64,000 bases of DNA from Acanthaster planci (taxonomy: Eukaryota; Echinodermata; Asteroidea; Valvatida; Acanthasteridae): the NCBI RefSeq assembly GCF_001949145.1, contig NW_019091386.1:572777-636776 (forward strand), written 5' to 3'. The notes under the pieces are model-generated. The model made no database searches and was not told where the DNA came from. It saw only the letters and a program-made list of their open reading frames with translations. Positions 11,801-23,400 of this stretch are shown here, one piece after another. Position 1 is the first letter of the stretch. Each line of letters starts with the position of its first letter. The position numbers were made by a program, and so were the translations under genes.

Positions 11801-14800
11801 CAAGGGAAGACTTGAATGGACAAAACACTTCGTACAATTTGTTCTTGGTAAGTATGGCAGAACATAAAGAAAGAGGGTACTTATTAAAGCAACTGCAGAG
11901 ATTTTGATCATTATCCTGACGCATTTTGCTCTGCTCTCAAACCGGCGTGCGACTGAAACTGGGCTTTGCCCCGGCATCACAAATGCAAGTGCCATACTAA
12001 CACCTGACAGGACTTCAGGAGTTCCAAGATGGATGGACCATTCCACCTCTGGGCTGCCTGCAATTCCTCAGTGCACACACCAACAATCTGCAAAGGACCA
12101 CCGTATATTTGTCAATCACCACAGGGTTTAATCACAGCAGAGAGGGTTCCCGCAACATGTCGACTATTCCCACTCTGGGGGGATATCCGTTGGGTCCAAC
12201 CTTTGTTTTTCGGCATGTCCCATGGGCCACTTTTTCAAATAATCACAGAATACGTACCAATGCCAGTACGGATTTGAAATAAAGTAAAACTTCGCTCACT
12301 TCATGAACTTACTCCAATCTGAAAGCTGGGAATGACAGTAAGTACAAAATTGCATCTTTAACCCTAACCCCCTAGGCCTTTTTACCAGGAACCATCCTCA
12401 ATCCTCCAAAGTTCTCCAAAATCCTCCGATTTTCAACATGAAAAAATTGCATTCAGCCTGAATCCTCCAAAATTTCTTGAAAATGTTTTTTGGAGGTCTG
12501 CCTGCTGCCTTAATCCTTCAAAATCCTCCAGCAATTCCTGTCATTATATTGAGGCAGTGCGAAGGGCATTCTTGAGCAGTGCGGTTGATTCAAAAGAAAT
12601 ATTGGGCTGAATTTGTGCTTGACTAAGCAAAAACAATACAAGGTCTAATCCACGACCTTCACGCATGGCATCCTTCATAATCAGCCATGCATTTTTGCCA
12701 TTCACCCTCAATCCTCCAAAATCCTCCAAAACCGCCCGAAGGATTTTGGAGGATTGAGGAGGGTTAGGGTTAAAGTGGGAAATGGAAACATTGGGTGTAA
12801 GGCTGTGTCTAAAAGTTGTGGCTGTGGCTGTGGAAATAACATGGGCATCTATGGGAAGCTACTGGCTAGCTGGAGCAGTTACTATCATAGACATAGGTTA
12901 CTCCTAGCCACAGCAAGTTGATACAGACATAGCCTTACCGACACCTTTGAACTGACACGGACGACGCGTCGTTCTACCAAAAATGATTTCACTTGTGTCA
13001 AGTGGCAAAATGCACAGCAGTCTTCGAGGAGCGACGTACCTGGACGAAGTTGACCATCCCCAGTGGAGTAGCGATGGGTTGGAGCTGAGCGTCTTCGGAC
13101 ATGAGCATGTGCTGGACCCGAGACTCGCTGTTGTCTAGTGGACTGTGCCACGACACGTGGTCCCCTGCACACAAGGTGTTATCTGAGCAGCCAAGGGATG
13201 AAGTATACAAAATTGATCACTCTCCATTAATTCTGTACACAACCCAACATTATCTCACGGTTTGAGCACAATAAGCAGTTGAGCTGTTTGGGGCAGTGGT
13301 GTGACAAAATGTTTATGAAATGGACTCAAGTCTCATCGATAGGAATTGACAAAGGAGGGCAGTAGGGATGTGTGAGGACTGGCGAGTTACGATATCTTCT
13401 TTCTCATTCACGGCTCATGATGGCAAAGTCCTGTGTCATCAGAAGAGAGCACCACGAATGGTGCCACCGATGCCCAGTCCCATCCATCTTAAACAGTGCC
13501 CCAACTGTCCGATGATATCCAACCCATCCCAAAGCAAAATTCTTCAGCATGGTCCACCACCAATCTCCTGGTCCCTCTGACTTGAAACCAGTGGCGAGAT
13601 GGGAGGAAAAAGAAGTGTCCACAAAATAATCACCAGAAGGTTTAGAGGGCCCCATGGCAACACAGGGTCTACGGTTTTTCACCTGGTTCATTTCTTGGTT
13701 TCTATTATCAACTTTTATACACAGACACGCCTTAATCATAATCTCTGGATTTTTCAGAAATCAGGAAAACCGCAGTCCAATTATGCTCATGCAGATCAAG
13801 CAAGTCAACAGTAAAATTGGCATATTGTAAGTGAAACAATCGAGGAACTCCAAATCTGCGTCTACTTGCCAAATCCTGTTTGCAGTACACAGTCCAACCT
13901 CGTTAATAAGAGCACTGTTAAAACAAGATTCTGCTTATAACGAGGAAAATTTTAGGTCCCAATCCTTTGTTTTTCCTTGTTTTCATTCCTGATGATACAT
14001 GGTTCCTCTTATAACAAGTTAAGTCCGAAGGATCTCTTATTAAGGGGGGTTTGACTGTCTAACTAGAGAGTGGAACAAGTAGAAGTACGACTCTCCAATT
14101 GCATTAAATACCTGATTGGAAGACATATTTGGCAAGGCCTTGCATGAGTTGGGCAGGCCAGGTAGGGGGCGCTGTTTCTGTTGGCTCCCTTTTCAGTCGG
14201 AAGGTCAGCTCAAAGCCAAAGCCACTTGGAGTGTCGGGGCCCGTGAACCTGTAACGGCAGCAAAACTTCAGTGATCGACTCTCTGAATCACTTAGCTATT
14301 GAGACTTGGAATAAGACAAGCCCACCCCTACAAGCCATCACTGGAGGGGGCGTGTTGCTTGTTGATAAATTCGTGGACAAAGCCTTACATCCAAAGCCCT
14401 TAACCACTAGAAAGGGTTTCTATCTGCCCCGAGTTGAAGTGCGCCCCAACCTCCCATGGAAAGACAGGGTGGTGGGTTAATTTCCAAACGCCCTCACACA
14501 CACCTGAAGACACACACATCAAATGTTTGCACGTACTCAGCACACCCTGTGCCAAATTCATATAATTCTGCGTGATAATGCAGTGAGTACCAACCAAAGT
14601 TAAGGAGTGTTGTTTCTATGTTAAAGCATGCCCTCTCTTGCTCCCGCTCAGAGAAGATAAAAACCAACCAAAAAACTAAACACAGAGCAAATTGTTTGTT
14701 AAGCCCACAATATGCTAAACCCAGGAAAGTTTTGCTTAGCGCACCCACATTTAACTGCTTCTGAAATGTTTTTCAGCTCGGCAGATGTCTACCTCCCTGA

Positions 14801-16589
14801 CAGCTCCACAAAGACCGGGTCTATTACTTACTCATGGACTCGTCCATCACCGTAGAGGTCCGAGAGTCCAAAGCTGACGTAATGCCAGTGAGGGGGAATC
14901 CCTCTCTCTAGCAGGCCTGGGTTGCTGTACATACTGATGTAGTCCAATGGGTCGGGACCCCCAAGCCTATAGAATCCAACCAAGCACAGAAGATGAGATT
15001 TGAAACAACATCTGGGGTCCAGAAGAGATTGACCCGTCTTTGGATTCGTTGCTTGTCTGCCTACTGTCCTGTCTTATCAATTGTTCACTGAACGAACGAC
15101 ACCTAAATATCACGGCGTTCAATGTTTGAACTGTTTTCTCACTTTTAACAATCATATTCCCACACGTTTACTTTGGAAAGAATTCCATACACAGACGCCA
15201 CTTGACACCCTGTAGACAAACATTATGAGACTGGTCTGAAAAATTGTGTGTTCCGAGTGAATATCTCAATATTTCCACTGCTAAATTTAACTTTTAAGGA
15301 CATTTTATTGCTTTCAGATTGCCAACAGCTCACTGCAGGGAAAAATTAGTTGTGTCCTCACGTGGAATTCTTTCAACAATATTTTATGTATGGCTGAGTC
15401 ATTTGAATAATTCACTATTCGAATATTCGACTTTCAATTCAATCAAATATCTGAACATTCGGTTGTACTAACCGGCAGATTGTTGATGAACAAACCATTT
15501 CATTTGCAATAATGCACACAATTGTACATTACAAAATCACTTTCATAGTTTCTCGCTTCTAGGACTATCTCCAGCCATGATTTAGCAAGTAACTCTCCAC
15601 TTTCACACCAGACTGAAACGAACAGTTTTGAATAACGCAAGCCGCACCACCTTCTGCACACACATGTACATTTTGGGTTTAAGTTACTTCAAGTTCACAG
15701 TACCATGGGGATCCAACATAAGCAAATCATCAGCTCTATTCAATTAACAAGGAAGTTGAAAGTTACTGCTGCAGATGGGGGGGGGTGTATAAATTATAAA
15801 TTCCTATTCAGCATGTTGTGTGCGTCACGTCCATACAGTGCATTCCTACATCCTGCATCAGTGATCCAGAACTCTCTCACACACCGTCATAAAATCTTTT
15901 TGGTGAATATGGCGATTCAGTGTATTCATCTGTCACAAAATTGATTGCATGATATTTCAGATTCTTTCTTCACACACTAAAAAAAAAAATTGACGTGGTA
16001 ACAGAAAACCTACATATAATAAACACATACCAGAGGCATCCAAAACTGCATTGCGGTCAATGTTCAAGTGATCTGCAAAATTTCCATTCAGACTATTGTC
16101 TGAAATTACTGTAATTTCAGACATTAGACTGATTTATTATCGTAAACAAATGGGGCCTATTAAAATAAAATGATTTGACACCAGAATTCATTTTTATAAG
16201 ATTTATTTTCACCATGTCCACTGCTCCAGCTCTCCCATGCTAGATGACTCTCTTAATATGTGGGCAGAGACATTACTTTCATGTCATTTTGAGACGATTT
16301 CACGCTCTTTCCTGTGATATCAACAACGTAGGGCTTACCCACTCACAGTATTGCATTGAACGGTGGTACATGGTGCACCTCGCTCTGACATGTCTGAGTC
16401 ATGTGTAATCTTATTCCCACTAGTTGGTCAGAGACTTCGGACTAAAACTTACCAAAACTTCAAAACGGCGGTGACTTGCAACGGATTCGGCTGATCAGGA
16501 TAAAGATTCCTACACGCAGTATACACAGCCTCTAATCCCACTGGAACTATTGGCACAGCGTCGGCTTTATCGCCTTCATTTGCGGCCAT
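8876..16589 (-). CDS. SUFU: Suppressor of fused (SUFU), complete
   Basis: SUFU binds GLI/Ci transcription factors and holds them inactive in the cytoplasm, the main negative step in Hedgehog signalling. Ten coding exons were placed by eye, listed 5' to 3' on the minus strand: 16589-16453, 14966-14832, 14248-14112, 13182-13040, 12087-12002, 11260-11052, 10482-10230, 10094-9956, 9439-9371, 8944-8876. Phases agree throughout and give 458 aa, close to the usual 480 or so. Recognised segments in order: LYPDQPNPLQVTA, GGPDPLDY, HWHYVSFGLSDLYGD, PSGFGFELTFRLKRE, GDHVSWHSPLDNSESR, VGVCTEEL, WLITDMRRGETIFEL, DGSNLSGVSARCSW, RHGRHFTFKS, GVEGAF, HPYAARGQWLQ and the C-terminal LPKTYQWPE. The start Met lies in exon 1. 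The linker (about residues 268-333) is low-complexity and carries SSLDSDSD, resembling the vertebrate phosphoserine cluster. The exon 12087-12002 donor is GT|GTTAGT, chosen because it alone keeps the frame and the conserved V-A-G-G junction. The C-terminus is a few residues shorter than in vertebrates. Confidence 0.93.
10610..10747. repeat. 23-bp minisatellite, six units, in a SUFU intron
   Basis: Six consecutive units of agctggttttaagcctaccagcc with a few substitutions (aaaccttcc in two, a diverged last unit). It lies in the intron between SUFU exons 11260-11052 and 10482-10230. Confidence 0.85.
11335..11757. mobile_element. TTAA-bounded non-autonomous element (piggyBac-like ends)
   Basis: The element begins TTAACCCCTTGGCG and ends CGCGAAGGGGTTAA, so both ends carry TTAA and an imperfect inverted repeat. 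TTAA target duplication with CCC.../...GGG ends is the hallmark of piggyBac-type elements, so this 423-bp element is likely a MITE of that group. No transposase frame is seen. It lies in a SUFU intron. Confidence 0.55.
12358..12773. mobile_element. TTAA-bounded foldback element with telomere-like ends
   Basis: The left end is TTAACCCTAACCCCC and the right end GGGTTAGGGTTAA. Inside, the arms repeat aatcctccaaaatcctcc on the left and its complement ggaggattttggaggatt on the right, so much of the 416 bp can fold back. TTAA at both ends again suggests a piggyBac-type target duplication. It lies in the SUFU intron between exons 13182-13040 and 12087-12002. Confidence 0.55.
13890..14057. mobile_element. 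Short Tc1/pogo-like MITE
   Basis: A 168-bp element with terminal inverted repeats: left CAGTCCAACCTCGTTAATAA, right the complement of CAGTCAAACCCCCCTTAATA. Internal ctcttataac/cttataacgag also pair. Ends of the form CAGTC.AACC are seen in Tc1/mariner/pogo elements. No clear TA duplication is visible. Confidence 0.45.
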
Positions 16590-17858
16590 TTCACACTTTG
16601 AGGCCCAGTACCTCTCGATTTCCCAGTTCGTCGACTGTCTTGTATCTTGAGCTCTCTGATACTGTACTAGGCTACTGGCCCAGGCCTAGACGGATAGTGC
16701 TTTTGGAATGAGTACTGGTGCACGGCAGTCACCTAGCACTTAACAACACGGACTGGGGTGACGAGCGCGCACCAGTTAACGAGTTTTGCATCTGTTGCTG
16801 CATGCAATGTAACAAAAGGTGATTACAAAGCTACCAGACGACTTTCTTGACATCCAACCTGTTTAAATTTAGGGGTGTGTCCTAACAGTGAAGTGGGGGC
16901 TCTATCCTTCAACAATCCATCACCCGTTGTGCTTAAATTAGATATTTCATTGTTATGAAATGTGAAAAAGTCAATAATAATCAACTTTACTTTGTTGTAA
17001 TAAATCAGAGCTCCAAAACCAACAAAAACCTCAGGCAAATCATTTTGTCATTTTGGTTTTTCGCTTCTTTTATTTTCATTTTATATTTTTGATGGCTCCG
17101 CGCCATGACAATTAGACGAAGTTCAGTTTTACACTCAAATACCTTAGGAGTTTTTATTAATATTTAATTGCTTCTGTGGAACACAAGAAAGAATATAATG
17201 ACGAGACGGTCGCGTTAAAACTTGACCTCTGTTCATCCCACGTATACGTATACATTCCTGTATGATTTATCATGAAACGATCGCCATGGTGACTCGATGT
17301 TACTGGAAACCATGGATTAGAGACCAAAGCTGGGTCTCGCTCTGCTTCCTTGCTCTATTATCCGACCATGCAGCGGCGACCGCGACTGTAAACCACGTGA
17401 CTGCACCGCAGGCTCAATTTGCATGTGAACGTACGGGCGCACTGAAGCGAACACGGGTGAATGGTGTGTAACTCGAGCGAAGTGCGACCCCGAGGTCCTT
17501 GAAATGGCCGGCCGTGCACCCCTACTGCATGTTACCCACACACTGCTGTGGTATTTGTGTACAGTACGTGGGTGCACCCTTGCCATAAATTCATTGTGTG
17601 CGTGCTGAATAGACGAGCAGTAGTACTATACTATACGAACAATATGCACCCAATCTTTTCTTGCATGTACATGTATGTACACGTACCTCCATGGTTGAAG
17701 CTTAGAGCAAGTTCTTGCTCTTTAGTTGAAGCAAGTTCTTGATGTTGTTCACATTAAAACTAGCAGTATAAAGAAGTTACCATCGTATAACAAACAGTGA
17801 AAATCTTGGAGGAAGGAAATATCGGAAATTTTCACAAAGTAAAAAGGGAACAGCCAAG
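16590..17858. other. Divergent intergenic region between SUFU and the membrane protein gene
   Basis: About 1.3 kb separates the SUFU start codon (minus strand, 16589) from the start of the membrane-protein gene (plus strand, 17859), so both 5' UTRs and promoters should be here. I see no clear TATA box. A short palindromic stretch with two copies of gcaagttcttg lies at about 17706-17741. Confidence 0.45.
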
Positions 17859-20369
17859 ATGATTTGTGTAATGGTTGTACTGCTGATCGCCATGGGACCG
17901 GGACAGTGTGAGACAGCTAATGACACGGTTGTTACCACATCAGCTGGAGGGACTGCGACGGGCGATGGCGGCAGTACCACCATAGAAATAGGAACCTATA
18001 CCACTGACCGGGACAAACCTGAATCTGCTTGCAACTCATCGCTAGCTGTGTCTACTGACGTGACAAACTTCCGCGGTCTCGTAGATGGCGGGGCTATTTT
18101 CGTCTACTTCAAGTTAGTTTTTGAGGACGCCCAGTTCGACGACCCCCTCTCAGCCTACTTAGAAGACATCGGCAACGTCATCAACCCCCTCCGATGGGTG
18201 TGGGCCAAGGGAGGAAGGGGGAAACTTCTACTGTCCTCCCCCTTCGACTTCAACCAGTTGTCGCTGACAACTCTGGGTACGGGCGTGCATTCAATGGAAG
18301 TGAAGATCCATGGCTGTCTTGAGGCTGACAGCGACGATGACGAAAACACAAGAATGATTGCAACACTGTTGCGGAATTTTACTAAGGATGCAGGCAGTAA
18401 GACGCAGGGTGAGAATGGCAACGAGATGTTGATATGCCTTGAGAAACAGCTTGGGAAACAAGACTTTCCTTTGCCGGGGGTGTTGTACTTCCCTGGCTCC
18501 TCCTACAGCATGATGCAAGCAAGCTCCGCCTTCGATTGCTGGCCGGCTGACTCTGACACTACGGAGAGAATCGTTCCAACCCAGTACTGGCTTGGTTGGA
18601 TCTTGGCGGGAGGTGTCATCCTTGCCCTCTACTCCCCGCTGGCCATGATCTTCTTTGTGCAGAAAAACCCAGCAGAACGCGACGATCAAGGTGTTACGCG
18701 ACTAAGCCTGGTCTCTGATCTTCCTCTGGGACTTAAATACGTCCTGTGCTTCTGGAAGAACGACAACGCCTGCTTCGCCTCTGCCAGATGGACGCTATTC
18801 GTAGTGATCTTTTTACTGTTCCAGTACATTCCCGTTCTAGTGTCGTTCGTGACCGACATGGAGGACTTCACCAAGAGATCCAGTGCCTTTTACCGCGTCG
18901 GTCCCATCAACATCATCGTCAGTGTCGTCTCGCATCTATTGATCAATCTGATCTTTGTCATCGCAGCCGTCGTATTGATGGAAAGGTTTCAGCGGCCTTC
19001 TGGTCAGTTGTTTATGGAGCCGCTTCTCCGCGAGCGTGAAAGACGACTGACCGTGAGCAGCACTGATTCGCGCGACGAAGGAGAAGCAGCTGCAAATAGT
19101 GGGGCCAGTGAAGGCGGCGAACATGAAGAAACTTCTGCAGCGTTGGACAGACAGCAGAGTGGAGTCTCGCGGCGCGCCATGGTGGTGGACGAGCCCAACA
19201 TCGCTTACAAACACATCGTTCTGGTGGAGGCTCCAAGACCGCTGTGGGCGCCCAGTACGTTTCTGGTAAGCTCCCAGGCCTTCTTTTATTATATGGGTTG
19301 GAGGGCAAAAATGGGTCTGGACAAAAATGCTTGGCGGTTTGTCCTTTTCGGTTGGCTGTGGGGGATCATTTCCCAACACGTAGGCGCTCCTTCAAACCCA
19401 AGGACTGTCCTGTGTGCTATGATCTTCGCCCTCCTTTACTTGCTGTATCTTCCATTTGCTCTCATCTTCTTCGCGTTCAATTCACTACCGTTGCTTTACT
19501 GCATGACGAGATGTCTCCAGACTGCAATCAGTAATGACGTCAAAGCCACAGAGTTGATGTTCGCCTTCCTGATTTCCCTGGCATCCATCGCCTGGTTCTT
19601 CAAGTTTGTGGCCACATTTGTCTACGTGGCAGAGCTTCTCGGCTACTCCTTCATGGGTTTTGTCGTTAATGCCAATGCAGTGGGATCCACTGTTCTAGTC
19701 ATTGCGATCTTTGTCGGCTACGTGGTTACCGCCATTACCGGCTTTTACGATGGATACTGTATGCTCTTCAGCAAGGTCTTGAAGCTCGCCGAGGAGGCAG
19801 ACAAGGAAGAGCGGAAGAGAAACACCCCGGCCGAGGGAGCCGGTGCAGCCCAACAGGGTGGGAGTGCTGCTGTCCGAAGAAGTGCATCTGGCTCCGGGGG
19901 AAATACGATGGAAATGACGCCGGTGGATGACAGTCGGTCAGGATCTTCAGGTAGTGCCGACATTGTGCAGGCATCAGCGGGAGGTATCACCGTACGGCAC
20001 ACATATACTCCCCTGGTCAGACTCAACGCTGGGGACATCCCGTCCTTGGATCTGCGTCTGTTCTGGCATATTGTGGAAAAGTACCGGCCCATCAGGCTGG
20101 AGGTGGGTTCCACCTTCTTCAAACTCCTGGTGATCGGCGTGGGTATCGGCTTTGGGATGTCCCTCCTCGCCATCGCTGACTCCTTGAGCGAACTGTCCAC
20201 TACCGTCAGTCTCTTCTCCTCGGTGATAATTGCTGGCGTTGTACCGACGGTGCTCCTTGCACTGAGGTCGCCAGCTTCCCAGGACTGTTACAACCAAGTC
20301 AAGGAGAGACAGATGAAGGCAGACATTAAGAACTATGCAGAGAAAAGCGACGTGAGACCACAAACTTGA
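17859..20369 (+). CDS. Single-exon multi-pass membrane protein of unknown family
   Basis: An uninterrupted 836-codon frame. It starts with a typical signal peptide (MICVMVVLLIAMGPGQC). A luminal or extracellular domain to about residue 240 follows, with possible N-glycosylation at N21, N59 and N173 and several cysteines. Hydrophobic spans by eye are at about 243-267, 311-331, 350-374, 517-541, 566-590, 594-625 (perhaps two), 752-774 and 783-803, with a weaker one at 494-508. Two polar, Ser/Glu/Gly-rich loops (about 377-450 and 645-715) are probably cytosolic. Distinct segments are NPLRWVWAKGGRGKLLLSSP near residue 109 and DIPSLDLRLFWHIVEKYRPI near 726. I do not recognise the family, and transport or receptor function would be a guess. 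The ATG is the first in frame and gives the signal peptide directly. The lack of introns contrasts with its neighbours. Confidence 0.8.
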   Translation: MICVMVVLLIAMGPGQCETANDTVVTTSAGGTATGDGGSTTIEIGTYTTDRDKPESACNSSLAVSTDVTNFRGLVDGGAIFVYFKLVFEDAQFDDPLSAYLEDIGNVINPLRWVWAKGGRGKLLLSSPFDFNQLSLTTLGTGVHSMEVKIHGCLEADSDDDENTRMIATLLRNFTKDAGSKTQGENGNEMLICLEKQLGKQDFPLPGVLYFPGSSYSMMQASSAFDCWPADSDTTERIVPTQYWLGWILAGGVILALYSPLAMIFFVQKNPAERDDQGVTRLSLVSDLPLGLKYVLCFWKNDNACFASARWTLFVVIFLLFQYIPVLVSFVTDMEDFTKRSSAFYRVGPINIIVSVVSHLLINLIFVIAAVVLMERFQRPSGQLFMEPLLRERERRLTVSSTDSRDEGEAAANSGASEGGEHEETSAALDRQQSGVSRRAMVVDEPNIAYKHIVLVEAPRPLWAPSTFLVSSQAFFYYMGWRAKMGLDKNAWRFVLFGWLWGIISQHVGAPSNPRTVLCAMIFALLYLLYLPFALIFFAFNSLPLLYCMTRCLQTAISNDVKATELMFAFLISLASIAWFFKFVATFVYVAELLGYSFMGFVVNANAVGSTVLVIAIFVGYVVTAITGFYDGYCMLFSKVLKLAEEADKEERKRNTPAEGAGAAQQGGSAAVRRSASGSGGNTMEMTPVDDSRSGSSGSADIVQASAGGITVRHTYTPLVRLNAGDIPSLDLRLFWHIVEKYRPIRLEVGSTFFKLLVIGVGIGFGMSLLAIADSLSELSTTVSLFSSVIIAGVVPTVLLALRSPASQDCYNQVKERQMKADIKNYAEKSDVRPQT

Positions 20370-23300
20370 GAATCACCTATGGGGCTTCAACGACGATGCG
20401 CCAATTCATAGAATATGATGCACTGTGCATTGCACACTGTGACGTCAGGAAGTGCCATTTTAAGCCAAGGGACCCTTTATAAAATTACCTGTGTGGCTAA
20501 ATTTGGACAACATTTAAGAACAGTCTCCAGAGTGTTTAGACAGTCGGTATATTGGCTGCTTGGCAAAATATCCTTGTGCTAAAATCGACTGTTTTCGCAG
20601 AATTTGATGTTTCGAATACTTCTTTATAACACAACGCAGCTGCACCTTTTGAAAAAAAAACCGCACACGATGCACAAATGTTTTAATTTTTTTTCTGACG
20701 TATGATTTTGCATCCAAGTAGTGTTCCATAGAGAAATACCAGTGTTTTTTAAATTATATTTCGTCGACCCATTGGATTTACCACCATTGAAGAGAGGGTA
20801 AGGGGAAAATTAATGAGACCCAGTTACATGTAACGTGTAGGTGATTAGTGTTTTATCCGTGTCATATATGAATCTGTTTCTATCATTTTCTCATTTTCTA
20901 GTTTTTACAGTAACAAGGTTGTGTGCATTTCCGACTTGACAAATCCAAACTCAATTAATCAGTCAAACAAGGCGCACAGTGTTCCCGTGGCACATTTACT
21001 TTTTTTCCCCTGAAACCAACCGATTAACTTGAAATTACATGAGACGGGATAAACATATGCAACATTATTATGTTATAGCATGTAGTGTAGGTAGACCACC
21101 GACTAAGCTGCAGGAAGTTCTTCACGGTCAAATGCTGTATACCACAGTGCTTGTTTTACACTATGCAAAGTACATGCACTTGTATATTATTTCTTGGAAC
21201 TGTTTAAAACATTTAAGTGGTGGAAGTGAAGACAGAATTGTTTCACGAACTGCGTGCAAATATAGATATATTCTTTTTACTTTTTCGAATTTAGAAATTT
21301 CAGTCTTAGTGGTTTAGTTTAGAAACTGTTTTGTTTGGGGTGTGCTAGTTGTACCACGCTTTTGTTTTCCAGCTTGCAGTGTAGTCGTAATAATTATTAG
21401 AAAATCATGCACTCGATAAAAAAGAACGTAAGTTACATGTAATTGCTTGGTCTCGGTAGTGCACACGAGTAGCTAGTTGTGGGAAAAACTGCGTCAAGTA
21501 GATGGTAAGTAGCCATCTTGTCTCTGGCAATGACAGACTGACATTGGTTGTTGGCTGTAATTCGTATTTTCGAGACTCCCGGTTTGCTGAACATGTACGT
21601 GTTAGCAGGAATTTACTGTGATAAAACGGAAACCATTTCCAGGCAGCTGTAATAAATTAAATCATGCATAATGTATTATTTAATCTAAGACTGAAAAATA
21701 TGACTTGTGACAGTCAGTCATCATGGAACCTCAAATGTATTCTGTGCATAGTATGGAGTTTGTATTAAGTAACACAGTGCTGTATTCTGCTGGTAATATA
21801 CAGGTACGTATTGACGATGTTCATGTTCTTTAATCTGCGATGATTATCTTACATTTCATTTGCAGAGTTCTTGATGTGTATGTACATGTATTTACTTCAT
21901 TGTGGAGCTTCAACTCAGTACTGCATCAACTCCACATAAAGTCTTGCGAAGATTTTCAGAAAATTATTGTTAATAGAGTACCGAAGTGAATATGCCACGC
22001 GCACAATTAGTGTATGCTCTAACCGATTCGTAAGTGTGACGTCACTTCAGTTTAAACCACGCCCACTGCACATGCACTGCATGCACAGAGTTAATGCAAT
22101 GATCGCCGTTAACATGGAACCATGGAACCGGAAGTTAACGCGCAACGTCAGCGATTGTCCAATGGGAGCCTGCAAATCGTGGCGCGTCCTCCTTTGTGAC
22201 GAAGTCACATGTACGAACCGGATAGCGACCACGTAGCGGACGATATAGCTCGTGAAACGAGTCACAATGAGTGCTGTTGTTTGCTGGTTTGTTTCCAGGT
22301 TGATTTGTTTAATTCACAATTATTGATCATGGCACGGTTATAAAATTCAGTGACTGTAGTTGGTGTTGCTTTACTGTTAGGATTTCGTTTCGCTTACAAT
22401 ATGCCAAACAATTGAATGTACTGTGAATAGCACAAAAGAAGCGACCTCTCTACGCCCCAATGCCAATGAAATGTACACGAACTGTGTACATTTCTTTTTA
22501 TTTCTTTTTAACTTTTATGTGTGTCTGACGTCGTTGTCTGTATTGGAGACAGTTTTGTTACCCAGATAACGAAAACGAACGAGACAGCGACGTCTGGAGT
22601 CCTGCACGATCTTTTGTATTCCACGAACATGTGCACTTAAATAGTCGTAGTTTGGTAACCTTATATAGTTTGCACAATGCATTTTTAACAATTAAATGGC
22701 TTCAAGTGGTGTTGATGTGGGAATAAAACGAATTTCGACAGTGTTAATGTTTTTGTGCTTCGGTATGCAAGGAATTTGTCAAGGTTTGCAAATGTATACT
22801 TGTATCTCGAAAAGCGTGTTAACAAAATTGTGAAATGGGATAAATTAGTACACGGCGATGTGCAGTTACTTAGAGACAAAGGAAACTTCGTATATATGCA
22901 GATGCGAACTATAATGAGGTTCAATCTACTTTCATAAAATGGACAAAATGATGGCTACTTGTGAAACTCAGTGGCTGAAATATAACTTGCAGATAACCAC
23001 CAATTAAATCGAAAGTAGAAAGACTATTTTTTAAAATATATTTTGGATATTTCATTGACATCATTGAAGTTTTCATTTCAAGGGGATTTTTAGCAGTCTG
23101 ATCTGTGGGATGGATGCAAATACTAAATTATATCAAATAATTGAACATTTTCGTTTTGGAACAAATCAGCTGCACAAACAAGACACCCACCGTTTTTTAT
23201 GTGGTCCTTTAAATAAAACTAAATACATGTACAATGATCAGTGTACTACAAAGCCCTGTCTTGTATCGGAATGAACTAAAACTGGCCAGATCTGCATCAA

Positions 23301-23400
23301 CACACCAGGGCTACAGACGGCGAGGAAGAACGTAGTTGGTAGGTGAATACATAAATCTGAACTTCCGCCAGGAATAACCATGCAGTCAGTTCTTCCCAGT
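20370..23400. other. Intergenic DNA; right part is duplicated 3' flank of transporter copy A
   Basis: No coding region is seen. The left part should contain the 3' UTR of the membrane-protein gene; an AATAAA at 21651-21656 is a distant candidate signal. From about 21.7 kb rightward the sequence is related to 32.4-33.87 kb and 43.9-44.83 kb, the matching 3' flanks of transporter copies B and C (for example aatggcttcaagtggtgttg at 22695 against aatggctttcagtggcgctg near 33140). Confidence 0.55.
23215..23400 (-). promoter_or_regulatory. Conserved block after the stop codon, transporter copy A
   Basis: Just beyond the stop codon on the gene strand, this stretch keeps the landmarks cttgtat, actggccag, ctgcatcaacacaccag and taggtgaatac shared with 33685-33871 and 44650-44835. 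It is probably 3' UTR retained in all three copies. Confidence 0.5.

Noticed and set aside
13040-13164. Shorter version of the SUFU exon starting at GGGGACCAC
   Set aside because: The acceptor at 13183-13184 adds D-N-T-L-C-A, which matches the conserved E-N-T-F-C-S of SUFU and also keeps the frame.
17859-20369. Several minus-strand and out-of-frame open frames inside the 836-aa gene
   Set aside because: They lack family features and arise from the composition of the long coding frame.
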